Numbered from the stretch's first letter, positions 1-7,745 are shown. The stretch is DNA of 15,067 nt from Lachnospiraceae bacterium UBA4380 (GCA_002390025.1 DGRU01000175.1:1-15067); one strand, 5' to 3'. Numbers and translations are program-made. Notes: generated by a model from the letters alone, not told the origin.

Positions 1-1242
1 TGTCTCCCACTTGTGGTCCGTTACCGAAATAGCCTCCGTCACCTTGTCTCCGCAGACTGTGCAGACCTTCTCCTTACTGCCGGCCTCTGTGCAGGTGGGC
101 TCTTTGGCAGTTGTCCAGTCTCCATATTTGTGTGCAGTCTTGTGAATTGCTCTTTCAGAGCCTTCTTGAACTGCATCGCAAACAGCACAGTGGATGGATT
201 CGGTGCCTTCCTCTTTGCAGGTAGCTTCCTTATCCACCGTGTAGTCTGACTTCCACTTATGGCCCGTTGCGGCGATGGCTTCGGTCACCTTGTCTCCGCA
301 GTCTGCACAGACCTTTTCTCTGATTCCATCTTCAGTGCAGGTGGGATCCTTTGTGATAGTCCACTCTCCATAATGGTGAGTAGTCTTGGGAATTGCCCTT
401 TCGGAACCTTCCTTAATTGCATCGCAAACAGCACAGTGGATGGATTCAGATCCCTCTTCTGTTTCTGTGGGTTGTTTGTCGACAGTATATATATCTTCCC
501 ACTGATGCGCCGCGGGAATGGCTTCCGTCACCTTATCTCCGCAGGCTGTGCAGACCTTCTCCCTTCTGCCGGCCTCTGTGCAGGTAGCTTCCTTGGTAGT
601 CGTCCACTCTCCATAGTGGTGAGATGTCCTGGAAATTGCCCTTTCAGAGCCTTCCTTAACTGCGCCACAGACAGAGCAGTGAATAGACTCGGTGCCCTCC
701 TCTTTGCATGTAGCTTCTTTATCTACTGTATAGTCTGTCTCCCATTTGTGGCCGGTTGCTGCAATAGCCTCGGTCACCTTGTCTCCGCAGGCTGTGCAGA
801 CTTTTTCTTTGCTGCCGGCTTCAGTGCAGGTGGGCTCTTTGGCAGTTGTCCAGTCTCCATAGCTATGGCTTGCCTTGGGAATTGCTCTTTCAGAGCCCTC
901 CTGGATCTCATCGCAAACGGAGCAATGGATAGACTCGGTTCCTTCCTCCTTGCAGGTTGCTTCCTTATCTACCGTGTAGGCTGTCTTCCACTGGTGGCCT
1001 GTCGCAGCAATGGTCTCCGTCACCTTGTCTCCGCAGACTGTGCAGACTTTTTCTCTGCTGCCCGACTCTGTGCAGGTGGCCTCTTTGGTAGTCGTCCAGT
1101 CCCCGTAGCTATGAGCTGTCTTGGGAATCGCCCTTCCAGAGCCTTCCTGAACCGCTCCACAGACAGAGCAGTGGATGGACTCGACGCCCTCTTCAATACA
1201 GGTTGCTTCTTTGTCTACTGTATACTCTGTCTCCCATTCATG
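1..1242 (-). repeat. Five complete 82-residue (246-bp) tandem repeats plus the start of a sixth
   Basis: Units begin at a His-x-Trp motif at 1242, 996, 750, 507, 261 and 15. The spacings are 246, 246, 243, 246 and 246 bp. The short unit has lost one Gly before its HQW. Each unit is two related halves of about 41 residues. Each half has an aromatic His-x-(W/YG) start, then Lys-Glu-(A/P)-Thr-Cys, with cysteines spaced C-x9-C-x2-C. One half, in the unit 507-262, has Thr in place of its first Cys (KQPTETEEG). The repetition at DNA level keeps the opposite strand open as well, which creates long spurious frames. Confidence 0.9.
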
Positions 1243-2907
1243 CACTGCGTGGGGAACGTAATTATTTTCGCAGAGCACCAGATCAGCGTCACTGAACAAC
1301 CCCACAGTACCATTGTCATAATAATAGGTAATTCCAACTTCAGGGAAATAATACCCCTCTCTGCCGCTTTCATCTGTCCTTGTTTCCTCTGTTCCAACGA
1401 GGAACAGTTCATCCGGGTAGCCGATTGTTCCGTCATCGCAGTTCGTCACATCCACAAGATAGTTTTTTCCATCTTCCATGTTGACAATATTCCACATATG
1501 ATTTCCAGCGCCTTTGCCGCCGCTCATGACGCCGGTCACCAGGATGCAGCTGATATCATTCTTGAAAGAGGACTGGTCACAGAGATATTTAAATGCTTTT
1601 GAATAGCCTTCGCAGACCACATCAGATTCAGGATCCCCGTCAAAGACCCAGATCATCTGCCAGGGATTTCCATAGCTGACATCACCCTCTGCGGCCCCGT
1701 CATTATATGAGGCAAGGCCACAAATCTCCTCCAAATAACCACGCAGTTTGTCTTCATTGGAAGATCTGCTGTATTTGGAAACGATTGCCTTCGCATTGGC
1801 AACAGAAGCCTGGACGGACTGACCGATGGATGTATCTACCTCATATTCTCCTGCGGCAAATTCCTGTGCCACAGTAAACATTATTGACAGTTGACCGGTT
1901 ACACAGATTATATAATCGTCAATTTCCTCTTCATAATATGCCGATATTCCGAAGCCATCTGGAATATTCCATCCTTCTGTTTTGTCGTACCAGTAAAGTT
2001 CATAGGGGTGGTCGGCCAGAAGAACATCGTTAATCTTCCAGTAATCAATTGCGACTTTCTCAGAAACAGCTTCCAAAGCCTCCTCCGAAAAGTCGTAGGT
2101 CCCGTCTTCGTAATCTACGAAAATAGAACTGACCCCCAGCTCATCCGCAGTCCATGCAGTCTGCTCCAGGCCCATGATCTCAGGTGTGATATCAAAAGTT
2201 GTAGAAGCACGCTCGCCTGCTGCAATCAGAAGGATCTGCCCTGCAATATAATCATAAACAGCCTTGTCTTTTCCCGACAAAATGGAAGAAGCGCTTTTCC
2301 TGGCTTTCCTTCTTCCGGAAGAGGGCTGCCCCTCAAAACTCTGATCGACATAATCAGAAAACAATTCTTCAGGAGATTTGCCCTCTGTATCGCCTAGAAT
2401 GTTTCCTTCTCCGGGCAAAGTGGTCGTAACAGTCCCCCTGAAGACCGGCTTCTGAGATTCGCTCTCCGTCTCTGTCTCAGTGCTGTTTTCCGCAGCCTGG
2501 TCAGCATCGTCGTTCAGCTCTTCAGAAGATTTCTCCCCCTCTTTGGAGGCCGCTTCATCGGAAGCTTCCTCTTCGGATTCTTCAACGTTTTCTTCCGATC
2601 CGCTTTCAGCAGGCTCTTCAGCTTCCGGCTCCACAGCCTCCTGACCTGCTTCTTCCTGTTTATCACCTGTCTCTTCGGGCACGGTCTCCTCTGACTCTTC
2701 GTCAGTTCCTTCTGTCGTTTCTTCAACAGGTTCGTTCGATTCTACGTCAGCATCGTCGACCGGATCCTCGACAGCCTCTTCTCCCGCCCCAGTCTGTACG
2801 GTCACTGCCTCCTGATCAATCGGCTCTGACGCCAGAACGGGTACAGCACCAATACTGCCAAAAGTCATCACAACAGATAACACCAGCGCAATTACATTTT
2901 TTCTCAT
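1..2907 (-). CDS. Secreted transglutaminase-like protein with tandem Cys-rich repeats (C-terminus cut by window edge)
   Basis: The reading frame is open for 969 codons from ATG at 2907 to the left edge, so the C-terminus is missing. The start is supported by AGAGGA six bases upstream. Residues 1-26 form a signal peptide (MRKN, hydrophobic core, ending VLA). Residues about 30-150 are a low-complexity Glu-rich linker. The middle domain carries a transglutaminase-like triad with normal family spacing: Cys432 (in VVCEGYSK), His470 (in GNHMWNIV) and Asp486 (in YLVDVTNCDD). From about residue 556 the protein becomes 82-residue tandem repeats. Established knowledge: bacterial transglutaminase-like domains of this type are cysteine proteases or peptide-modifying enzymes at the cell surface. 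The substrate cannot be read here. The repeats probably form a stalk or binding region. A cell-wall anchor may lie beyond the window. The domain call is firm; the function is inference. Confidence 0.85.
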   Translation of the reverse strand, partial: MRKNVIALVLSVVMTFGSIGAVPVLASEPIDQEAVTVQTGAGEEAVEDPVDDADVESNEPVEETTEGTDEESEETVPEETGDKQEEAGQEAVEPEAEEPAESGSEENVEESEEEASDEAASKEGEKSSEELNDDADQAAENSTETETESESQKPVFRGTVTTTLPGEGNILGDTEGKSPEELFSDYVDQSFEGQPSSGRRKARKSASSILSGKDKAVYDYIAGQILLIAAGERASTTFDITPEIMGLEQTAWTADELGVSSIFVDYEDGTYDFSEEALEAVSEKVAIDYWKINDVLLADHPYELYWYDKTEGWNIPDGFGISAYYEEEIDDYIICVTGQLSIMFTVAQEFAAGEYEVDTSIGQSVQASVANAKAIVSKYSRSSNEDKLRGYLEEICGLASYNDGAAEGDVSYGNPWQMIWVFDGDPESDVVCEGYSKAFKYLCDQSSFKNDISCILVTGVMSGGKGAGNHMWNIVNMEDGKNYLVDVTNCDDGTIGYPDELFLVGTEETRTDESGREGYYFPEVGITYYYDNGTVGLFSDADLVLCENNYVPHAVHEWETEYTVDKEATCIEEGVESIHCSVCGAVQEGSGRAIPKTAHSYGDWTTTKEATCTESGSREKVCTVCGDKVTETIAATGHQWKTAYTVDKEATCKEEGTESIHCSVCDEIQEGSERAIPKASHSYGDWTTAKEPTCTEAGSKEKVCTACGDKVTEAIAATGHKWETDYTVDKEATCKEEGTESIHCSVCGAVKEGSERAISRTSHHYGEWTTTKEATCTEAGRREKVCTACGDKVTEAIPAAHQWEDIYTVDKQPTETEEGSESIHCAVCDAIKEGSERAIPKTTHHYGEWTITKDPTCTEDGIREKVCADCGDKVTEAIAATGHKWKSDYTVDKEATCKEEGTESIHCAVCDAVQEGSERAIHKTAHKYGDWTTAKEPTCTEAGSKEKVCTVCGDKVTEAISVTDHKWET

Positions 2908-2957
2908 AACAATCCTCTTCTGCAAAAATGAACTAGAAAAAAGATGGAATCCAACTC

Positions 2958-2986
2958 ATTATAGCAGGGTCTGAAGTAAAATGAAA
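2958..2986 (-). promoter_or_regulatory. Extended -10 promoter of the transglutaminase-like gene
   Basis: On the minus strand TGCTATAAT gives a perfect -10 (2958-2963) with the TG of an extended -10 at 2965-2966. The -35 region (TTCATT/TCATTT) is poor, which is usual for extended -10 promoters. The transcription start would lie about 45 bases upstream of the ATG at 2907. Confidence 0.6.
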
Positions 2987-3046
2987 ATTCATTCGGTAAA
3001 CCGACGGCTGCACACAGACGCGCTGAAGATAGTTTTTAAGCATCTC

Positions 3047-3083
3047 AAAAGGGGAATGCCGCAAACTGCAGCATTCCCCTTTT
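3047..3083 (-). terminator. Intrinsic terminator, possibly bidirectional, after the small lipoprotein gene
   Basis: A 13-bp perfect stem, AAAAGGGGAATGC (3047-3059) with GCATTCCCCTTTT (3071-3083), has an 11-base loop. The A/T base of the stem gives a U-run in either direction. It lies 55 bases past the stop of the minus-strand lipoprotein gene and upstream of the promoter of the transglutaminase-like gene, so its main role is probably to separate those two units. Two copies of ATTTATCGGATAT (3102 and 3117) lie between the stop and the hairpin. Confidence 0.75.
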
Positions 3084-3138
3084 TGTATGTGTAGATCAAT
3101 TATTTATCGGATATACATTTATCGGATATCCGGCCTGA

Positions 3139-3534
3139 TCAGCAATATCCGTGGTCCTCGACGGTCCACATGCCATCTTTAAATTCGCGGGTCAGTATCC
3201 AACCGTAATCCTCGTATGTATAATCCGGCTCCAGACCATTTTCATGATTCTCGCCGTCTGTGGTAAAGGTACATTTCAGAACCATAACATGATCGCAATC
3301 CATTCCGCGGGTCTCCGCTTCTGCTTTGACGGCTTCATCTCCGGCGTAACGAATCTCAGACATCTCACAGCCTTCGAAGCCGGTGAAATAGCTCATAACC
3401 TCGTCAACAGCAGCCTGATACTCCTCTGTATCGTAGTATTTGGATTTAAAAGATTCGACCTTTATGGCAGAGCCGCATCCTGCAAAACATACCACTGTAA
3501 CTATCAGCATTACACAAATAATAAGTTTTTTCAT
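3139..3534 (-). CDS. Small lipoprotein, uncharacterised
   Basis: This gene encodes 131 residues starting MKKLIICVML. An upstream in-frame ATG at 3555 exists, but the codons after it are themselves the ribosome binding site (AAAGGAG nine bases before the ATG at 3534), so 3534 is the better start. Residues 1-20 are a lipoprotein signal peptide with lipobox FAGC, and Cys20 would be lipid-modified and anchored on the outer face of the membrane. The mature part of about 110 residues is soluble, acidic and has further Cys residues. It has a compact alpha/beta look, with motifs such as EIRYAGDEAV and YEDYGWILTREFKDG. It resembles small lipoproteins common in Lachnospiraceae (possibly the DUF4829 group, from memory and unverified). 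It appears monocistronic. No function can be assigned. Confidence 0.85.
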   Translation of the reverse strand: MKKLIICVMLIVTVVCFAGCGSAIKVESFKSKYYDTEEYQAAVDEVMSYFTGFEGCEMSEIRYAGDEAVKAEAETRGMDCDHVMVLKCTFTTDGENHENGLEPDYTYEDYGWILTREFKDGMWTVEDHGYC

Positions 3535-3680
3535 GATAATAATCTCCTTTGTCATCTATTGCCGGCATCCGCCTGAGAGATATAAGATTTTACCTGAGTA
3601 TTTCTGCTTCTGCCTCTCAGCGTCTGCACTGCTTTTTTGTTTTACGGTGTCATTCTAACAAAGGATTTATCACAGTACTG

Positions 3681-4190
3681 TCACACTAGTATCTTAGAGA
3701 AACGGTCTTGATGACGGTTTGATTCATGCTGTTCCTTCACCATTTGCAGGTACTTCTCAAACACCGGTCGGATAGGCGGTGATATTTCTTCGAGCCTGAT
3801 CTCCTCCGGGGAGAAATAGCGGATCTCTTCGATCTCTTCTTCCTGCGGATACGGTTGTCCGCTGTAATCCCTGCACAGATAGATGATCTCAATGTTAGAG
3901 ACCTCATCCCCGTTGGGGTAGACATAGTGAGTCTCCGGCCCCGAATTAATATAGAACAGTTCAAGTTTGCCGGCAGTGAGCCTCATCTCCTCAAAGAGCT
4001 CGCGCCTGGCGCAGTCCTCCACGCGCTCATCGATTTCCACAGCCCCGCCGGAATATCCCCAGAGGTGATTGTCCGTCCGTTTGCCAAGCAGGAGCTGTCC
4101 CTTGTCATTCACACAGATGATACTTGCAGCACAGTGGATTAGCGTCCGGTGCCCGACAATTTTTCGCAGACCTTCAATATATCCGCTCAT
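3681..4190 (-). CDS. Nudix hydrolase, translationally coupled to tdk
   Basis: This 169-residue protein belongs to the Nudix family, which hydrolyses nucleoside diphosphates linked to another moiety using Mg2+. The Nudix box runs from Gly49 to Leu71: G49-x5-E55-x7-R63-E-L-F-E67-E68-x-R70-L71. The consensus Gly near its end is replaced by Arg70, while the metal-binding Glu residues are intact. A beta strand with GQLLLGKR precedes the box, and WGYSGG leads into it, as in ADP-ribose or dNTP-type members. The start ATG overlaps the stop of thymidine kinase by four bases (ATGA) and GGGAG lies about ten bases upstream, so the two are translated together. A role in nucleotide cleanup or salvage is inferred from the pairing; the substrate is unknown. 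The last 20 residues are a polar tail. Confidence 0.88.
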   Translation of the reverse strand: MSGYIEGLRKIVGHRTLIHCAASIICVNDKGQLLLGKRTDNHLWGYSGGAVEIDERVEDCARRELFEEMRLTAGKLELFYINSGPETHYVYPNGDEVSNIEIIYLCRDYSGQPYPQEEEIEEIRYFSPEEIRLEEISPPIRPVFEKYLQMVKEQHESNRHQDRFSKILV

Positions 4191-4777
4191 TTTGTGATTC
4201 TCCCTTCCTTAAAATGCTTTCTGCAAAGGGAAACATAGGACTCGTTGCCGCCGATCATGATCTGTTCACCCGTCCGGACAATCTTCCCGTCCTTGATCCT
4301 CGTATTGTAGTGGGCACGCCTCCCGCACCAGCAGACAGTGGGGACCTCCTCGATTTTATCCGCAATCTCCATGAGCCTCCGGGAGCCCTCAAACAAATGG
4401 CTGGTAAAGTCAGTGCGGAGCCCATAACACAAGACAGGTATCTCGTAGAAATCCACAATGTCAGAGAGCAGATCGACCTCTTCCGCTGTCAGAAACTGTG
4501 CTTCATCAACAATGACTGCAGCAAGCTTTTTCTCTTCCAGGTCTTTTTGCACACTGCTTCCAGCAGTCTTCATCTCTGCCAGGAACTCATCGACAAAACC
4601 GCACTCTTCTTTCAGACCGATCCGGGAGCTGATGACTCTCTCTCCGTCTCTCGTATCGGTGCGCGGTTTCAGCAGAACAGGCGTCTGCCCTTTCTCAACA
4701 TAATTGTATCTGACCATCAGGGCATTCGCTGTTTTCGAAGAGCCCATCGCCCCGTATCTGAAATATAGTTTTGCCAT
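4187..4777 (-). CDS. tdk: Thymidine kinase (TK1-like)
   Basis: This 196-residue protein phosphorylates thymidine to dTMP with ATP in the salvage pathway. The motifs, in order, are the P-loop GAMGSSKT (residues 9-16), Walker B VIVDEAQF with catalytic Glu92, CYGLRTDF (117-124), the zinc ligands Cys149, Cys151, Cys185 and His188, and the thymidine-binding lasso IMIGGNESYVSLC. Length and motif order match the homotetrameric type II bacterial enzymes such as E. coli Tdk. The start is ATG at 4777 (MAKLYFRYG), because the conserved first strand begins there and AGGA lies upstream. The frame is open further upstream to 4891 but has no family similarity. It is the first gene of a two-gene operon with the Nudix hydrolase. 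A hairpin with 8-bp arms lies in the leader (4828-4853). Confidence 0.95.
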   Translation of the reverse strand: MAKLYFRYGAMGSSKTANALMVRYNYVEKGQTPVLLKPRTDTRDGERVISSRIGLKEECGFVDEFLAEMKTAGSSVQKDLEEKKLAAVIVDEAQFLTAEEVDLLSDIVDFYEIPVLCYGLRTDFTSHLFEGSRRLMEIADKIEEVPTVCWCGRRAHYNTRIKDGKIVRTGEQIMIGGNESYVSLCRKHFKEGRITK

Positions 4778-4827
4778 ATGCTCTATCCTGCCTTCCTGAA
4801 TGGATTCATCTGTCACGATCAAGTAGT

Positions 4828-4853
4828 AAATAAGCCGTCTCCGCCGCTTATTT
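4828..4853 (-). other. Hairpin in the tdk leader
   Basis: A perfect 8-bp inverted repeat, AAATAAGC (4828-4835) and GCTTATTT (4846-4853), has a GC-rich 10-base loop. It lies 51 bases before the tdk start. There is no U-run after it on the minus strand (the next bases are ACTACTTG), so it is not a normal terminator. It may be an mRNA stabiliser or a protein-binding site. Its position is clear; its role is a guess. Confidence 0.35.
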
Positions 4854-4991
4854 CTCATGAATGAAAAACTTATTGAAACAAAGGGAATCACGCTGTAACA
4901 AAGTACATCGTTTCGCGTCTTTTAGTATATACGAATGATATATTGTTTCTTTCGATTTTTAAATACTAATCTTACCGAAAAGGAGATCATT

Positions 4992-5816
4992 ATGAAGAGA
5001 ATTTTCACCAGCCGGTCAAAGGTTTTTCCTGCACTCCTTGCTGCGATCGTATGTACCTCTATACTGTCAATTACCGGATGTGCATCAGCAGCAAATCCTT
5101 CTGACAAGAGCAGCATCACAACCACTGTTGCGCAGGCCCAGGAAACAGCCTCTGCAGCCGCAGCTGTCTCCTCTCAGGATACGGTGACTGTATCCGCAAA
5201 AGGAAGCACCCGGGCCATACCAGACCGGGCGGAACTGCACTTTGGAATCAGAACACAGGCCGAAACGGCTGAAAAAGCCCAGAAGGAAAACAGCAAAAAT
5301 GTCGATGCTGTCGTCAAAGTACTGACACAGAACGAAATCCAGGAGAAAGACATCCAGACATCCATGTATGATGTCAGCCCCCAGTATGACTGGAACACAG
5401 GAGACGGAACCAACGTGATAGGCTACAGCGCCTTCAGCAGCCTGTCTGTCAAAAACGTCCCCATCGATGATGCCGGCAAACTGATCACAGCCTGCACCGA
5501 AGCAGGCGCAAATGAGTTCAACGGCATTTCCTACAGCTGCACTCAGTACGAATCCCTGTATGCGGAAGCTTTAAAGAATGCAGTCGCAGCTGCTGAGTCA
5601 AAGGCAAAAGTCCTGGCAGAAGCTGCCGGAAGGAACCTGGGTGATGTCAAGACAATCGTAGAAGGCTATCAGGATATGACCTACGCAAACAACAGTGAAA
5701 AAGTATACGCCGCCAGCGGCATGGAAGCCGCAGAGGACAGCGTCTCGTCTGCAAACATCCTGCCCGGACAGGCAGAAATCACAGCCAATGTCACTGTAAC
5801 TTACACACTGCAGTAA
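4992..5816 (+). CDS. SIMPL (DUF541) domain lipoprotein
   Basis: This 274-residue exported protein starts at ATG 4992, with AAAAGGAG seven bases before it; codons upstream of that in the open frame are leader sequence. Residues 1-30 are a lipoprotein signal (KRIFTSRSK, hydrophobic stretch, lipobox ITGC), and Cys30 would be acylated. Residues 31-60 are an Ala/Ser/Thr linker. From about residue 62 the SIMPL domain runs to the end: VTVSAKGSTRAIPDRAELHF, then a helix rich in A/E/K, a segment around IGYSAFSSLSVKNV, then an Ala-rich helix ending LAEAAGRNLG, and a C-terminal strand ITANVTVTYTL. SIMPL proteins are periplasmic or surface proteins (BP26 and YggE-like), often oligomeric. A role in stress tolerance has been suggested, but the molecular function is unknown. 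It diverges from tdk and is monocistronic. Confidence 0.9.
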   Translation: MKRIFTSRSKVFPALLAAIVCTSILSITGCASAANPSDKSSITTTVAQAQETASAAAAVSSQDTVTVSAKGSTRAIPDRAELHFGIRTQAETAEKAQKENSKNVDAVVKVLTQNEIQEKDIQTSMYDVSPQYDWNTGDGTNVIGYSAFSSLSVKNVPIDDAGKLITACTEAGANEFNGISYSCTQYESLYAEALKNAVAAAESKAKVLAEAAGRNLGDVKTIVEGYQDMTYANNSEKVYAASGMEAAEDSVSSANILPGQAEITANVTVTYTLQ

Positions 5817-5834
5817 TGATAAATAATAAGTCAT

Positions 5835-5894
5835 AAGAAGGGACGGTTCTGAATTACTCATTGTGGTCAATGAGCTTCATAGCCGTCCCTTCTT
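5835..5894. terminator. Long hairpin between convergent genes
   Basis: The outer arms AAGAAGGGACGG (5835-5846) and CCGTCCCTTCTT (5883-5894) pair perfectly over 12 bp. An inner perfect 7-bp stem, CTCATTG/CAATGAG (5857-5863 and 5868-5874), closes on a TGGT loop. It sits between the ends of the plus-strand SIMPL gene and the minus-strand TPR gene. It is placed as a shared bidirectional terminator, but the U-tracts on both sides are weak. It may instead be a dispersed palindromic repeat that happens to serve as one. Confidence 0.55.
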
Positions 5895-5927
5895 GTGATT
5901 TTCTTTCGTCAAATCATATTTGTTTCC

Positions 5928-7676
5928 TTATTCAGGAGTATATTTGAAACCTTTCCAGGATTCTCCTAATCGTTTCAATAAATCAGATTTATTTTCTACA
6001 GCCTCAAACCAGGCAATACTCGTCACGCCTTTCTCCATGTCTCTGAACAGCAGATCCTCAGAAGCATGATATTGATCTTCGGATATTTCATTGTCATTAT
6101 AATCAAAATAGCTATAAGTCTCGTTTCCATTTATATCTCTGTGACAGGAATAATAACTTGTCATTTTGAGAGCGATAGTTTTTTCTGCTTTTTCGAGAGA
6201 CATCTTACTATAATAGTAATATTCCCATCCGTTTCTTAAGCCGTCCCATAGAATATAAACATACCTGTCTCCGTTTTTATATGTGACCGCTTCAGTAGTG
6301 AACCCAAAATCCGGTAATTGTCCTCGATCGTTCTGGAAATTATCAAATACTAACTCTAATCCATCTTTGGACCGATTCACTTCATGCACTTTGAAAAATG
6401 TGTAATTGCCGGTACCGCCGGAAGCAGTAGATATTATCTCCAGCCGATTATTATGATCCAAGTCTGTAACTGCATAGTTACATGTAACGTAACTATAATC
6501 ATTCTCCGAGACATCCCAAAGGACGTAATTCTCTTTGATAACATCCAGTTGATCTTCCCAGTCGGGGTCTGTGTTTTGAACGCTTCGATATAAAGAGTCA
6601 GATCCGGACATATTGTCTGCTCTGCGCTCCCAGTCAAAATAACGCCACAATGTATCGAGAGAATCCTCGGGCGCAAAATATGCCTGGCCGTCTGCCATTT
6701 TGATCATTATGCCTTCGGCATCTTTTTCTACTGAAGATATCTCATCTCTGTAAACTTCCCCGGATGAATAATGCTTCTCAATATATGTCTCATAAATCAC
6801 TGCAGAAATATAGGGTGTGGGATTTCCGTCCTGATCAACATCCATCGAAGCAGAACTCCATCCACTCCCCAGAAAAGGACGGAGCAGTTCCAGCTCCTCA
6901 TTGCTCTCGGCTGTTTCACCGGAAGATGCAGCATCAGCCTCCTCTGCGGCCTCAGTGTCTGTTGCGGCTTCATTGTCTTCTGCGGCCGCATTTTCATTGG
7001 GTGTGCTCTGTTCATACCAGTCTATGAAATCCTGATAAGGAGACAGATCCCCGCCATTTCCCCTAATCTCGTCGACCGCCTTTTTTGTCGCATCGTTTCG
7101 CTTTACAACCATATCCAAGATCAATTCAGGCGTAGGATTCTCGTATCTGCCGGCAGGTTCTGTAACCTTTTCTGCTGTCCCGGGGCCGCCCACATAATCT
7201 ACAATGACGTCGATCGCTGCCAGTTCTTCCCCCTTCATGTACTCATGACCGCTGTCATCCAGCCCGGCCTTTTTCATGACTTCGTCGCGAATAGCCGTTT
7301 CCGCGTTTTCCTTTCTTTCCGGATGGTCTACAAAGACTCTTTCGACTACTGTCTGAACAGCATTATCATAGCTGTCTGCCGCTTCCACCCACCTGCCAAG
7401 GCCGCTGTATGCATAGCCCAACCCAATATGGGCTTCAGTGTTCTTATCGTCAATACGGACAACTTTCGAAAAGGATGTGACTGCCTTTTCGTACTCCATC
7501 TCGGAAAGATATCTGTTGCCGAGTGCAAGATTCTTCTCCACCAGGCGTTCCTGATAGCGATCACTGATCAAAGGCCGAACAATCAATAAAGCTGACGTGA
7601 TCAAAATTAAAATCAGCAGAATCCCTATAATGATTGACATTACTGTAGTAAAGTTGTTTCTTCTCTTTTCGTTCAC
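5928..7676 (-). CDS. Membrane-anchored TPR protein with an extracellular domain of unknown function
   Basis: The protein has 582 residues from GTG at 7676. An in-frame ATG at 7700 lacks a ribosome binding site, whereas AAGAGGAG lies eight bases before the GTG, so the GTG start is preferred. One membrane helix at about residues 12-34 follows a positively charged N-terminus, placing the rest outside. Two TPR-like helix pairs follow: about 48-78 (ALGNRYLSEMEYEKAVTSF) and 80-111 (AHIGLGYAYSGLGRWVEAA). Next comes a region with conserved-looking ENPTPELILDMVVKRND. An Ala/Glu-rich linker lies at about 230-265. The C-terminal 300 residues are polar and aromatic and contain VTDLDHNNRLEI, a calcium-loop-like Asp-rich motif typical of secreted Lachnospiraceae proteins. 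TPRs mediate protein contacts. The actual role, perhaps envelope sensing, is unknown. The gene appears monocistronic with a strong promoter. Confidence 0.85.
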   Translation of the reverse strand: MNEKRRNNFTTVMSIIIGILLILILITSALLIVRPLISDRYQERLVEKNLALGNRYLSEMEYEKAVTSFSKVVRIDDKNTEAHIGLGYAYSGLGRWVEAADSYDNAVQTVVERVFVDHPERKENAETAIRDEVMKKAGLDDSGHEYMKGEELAAIDVIVDYVGGPGTAEKVTEPAGRYENPTPELILDMVVKRNDATKKAVDEIRGNGGDLSPYQDFIDWYEQSTPNENAAAEDNEAATDTEAAEEADAASSGETAESNEELELLRPFLGSGWSSASMDVDQDGNPTPYISAVIYETYIEKHYSSGEVYRDEISSVEKDAEGIMIKMADGQAYFAPEDSLDTLWRYFDWERRADNMSGSDSLYRSVQNTDPDWEDQLDVIKENYVLWDVSENDYSYVTCNYAVTDLDHNNRLEIISTASGGTGNYTFFKVHEVNRSKDGLELVFDNFQNDRGQLPDFGFTTEAVTYKNGDRYVYILWDGLRNGWEYYYYSKMSLEKAEKTIALKMTSYYSCHRDINGNETYSYFDYNDNEISEDQYHASEDLLFRDMEKGVTSIAWFEAVENKSDLLKRLGESWKGFKYTPE

Positions 7677-7720
7677 CCCGGCTTCTCCTCTTGAATCCAT
7701 GTCGTTCCGTTTGGATCAGT

Positions 7721-7736
7721 AGAATATGTCTATTCT
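7721..7736. promoter_or_regulatory. Perfect palindrome at the expected transcription start of the TPR gene
   Basis: AGAATA (7721-7726) and TATTCT (7731-7736) are separated by four bases. The site lies 10 to 25 bases downstream of the -10 box, so it covers the first transcribed bases. The position suits an operator for a dimeric repressor; it could also be a 5'-end mRNA hairpin. No binding protein can be named. Confidence 0.35.
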
Positions 7737-7745
7737 TTAGCTTTA

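Noticed and set aside
1..1242. CRISPR array
   Set aside because: The repeats are 243-246 bp, contiguous without spacers, in frame and protein-coding.
259..1602. A 447-codon plus-strand open frame and a shorter one at 13-249
   Set aside because: They lie opposite the tandem repeats of the minus-strand secreted protein. The frame stays open only because the 246-bp period is a multiple of three. The translation has no recognisable domain, and no ribosome binding site is present.
3672..3681. 10-bp palindrome ACAGTACTGT at the end of the Nudix gene
   Set aside because: It is short, with no U-tract or promoter next to it. Chance occurrence is likely.
4124..4768. 214-codon plus-strand frame
   Set aside because: It is antisense to tdk and the Nudix gene, both of which have clear family motifs.
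6771..7589. 272-codon plus-strand frame
   Set aside because: It is antisense to the TPR membrane protein, and its composition (Cys, Ile and His rich) is typical of a shadow frame.
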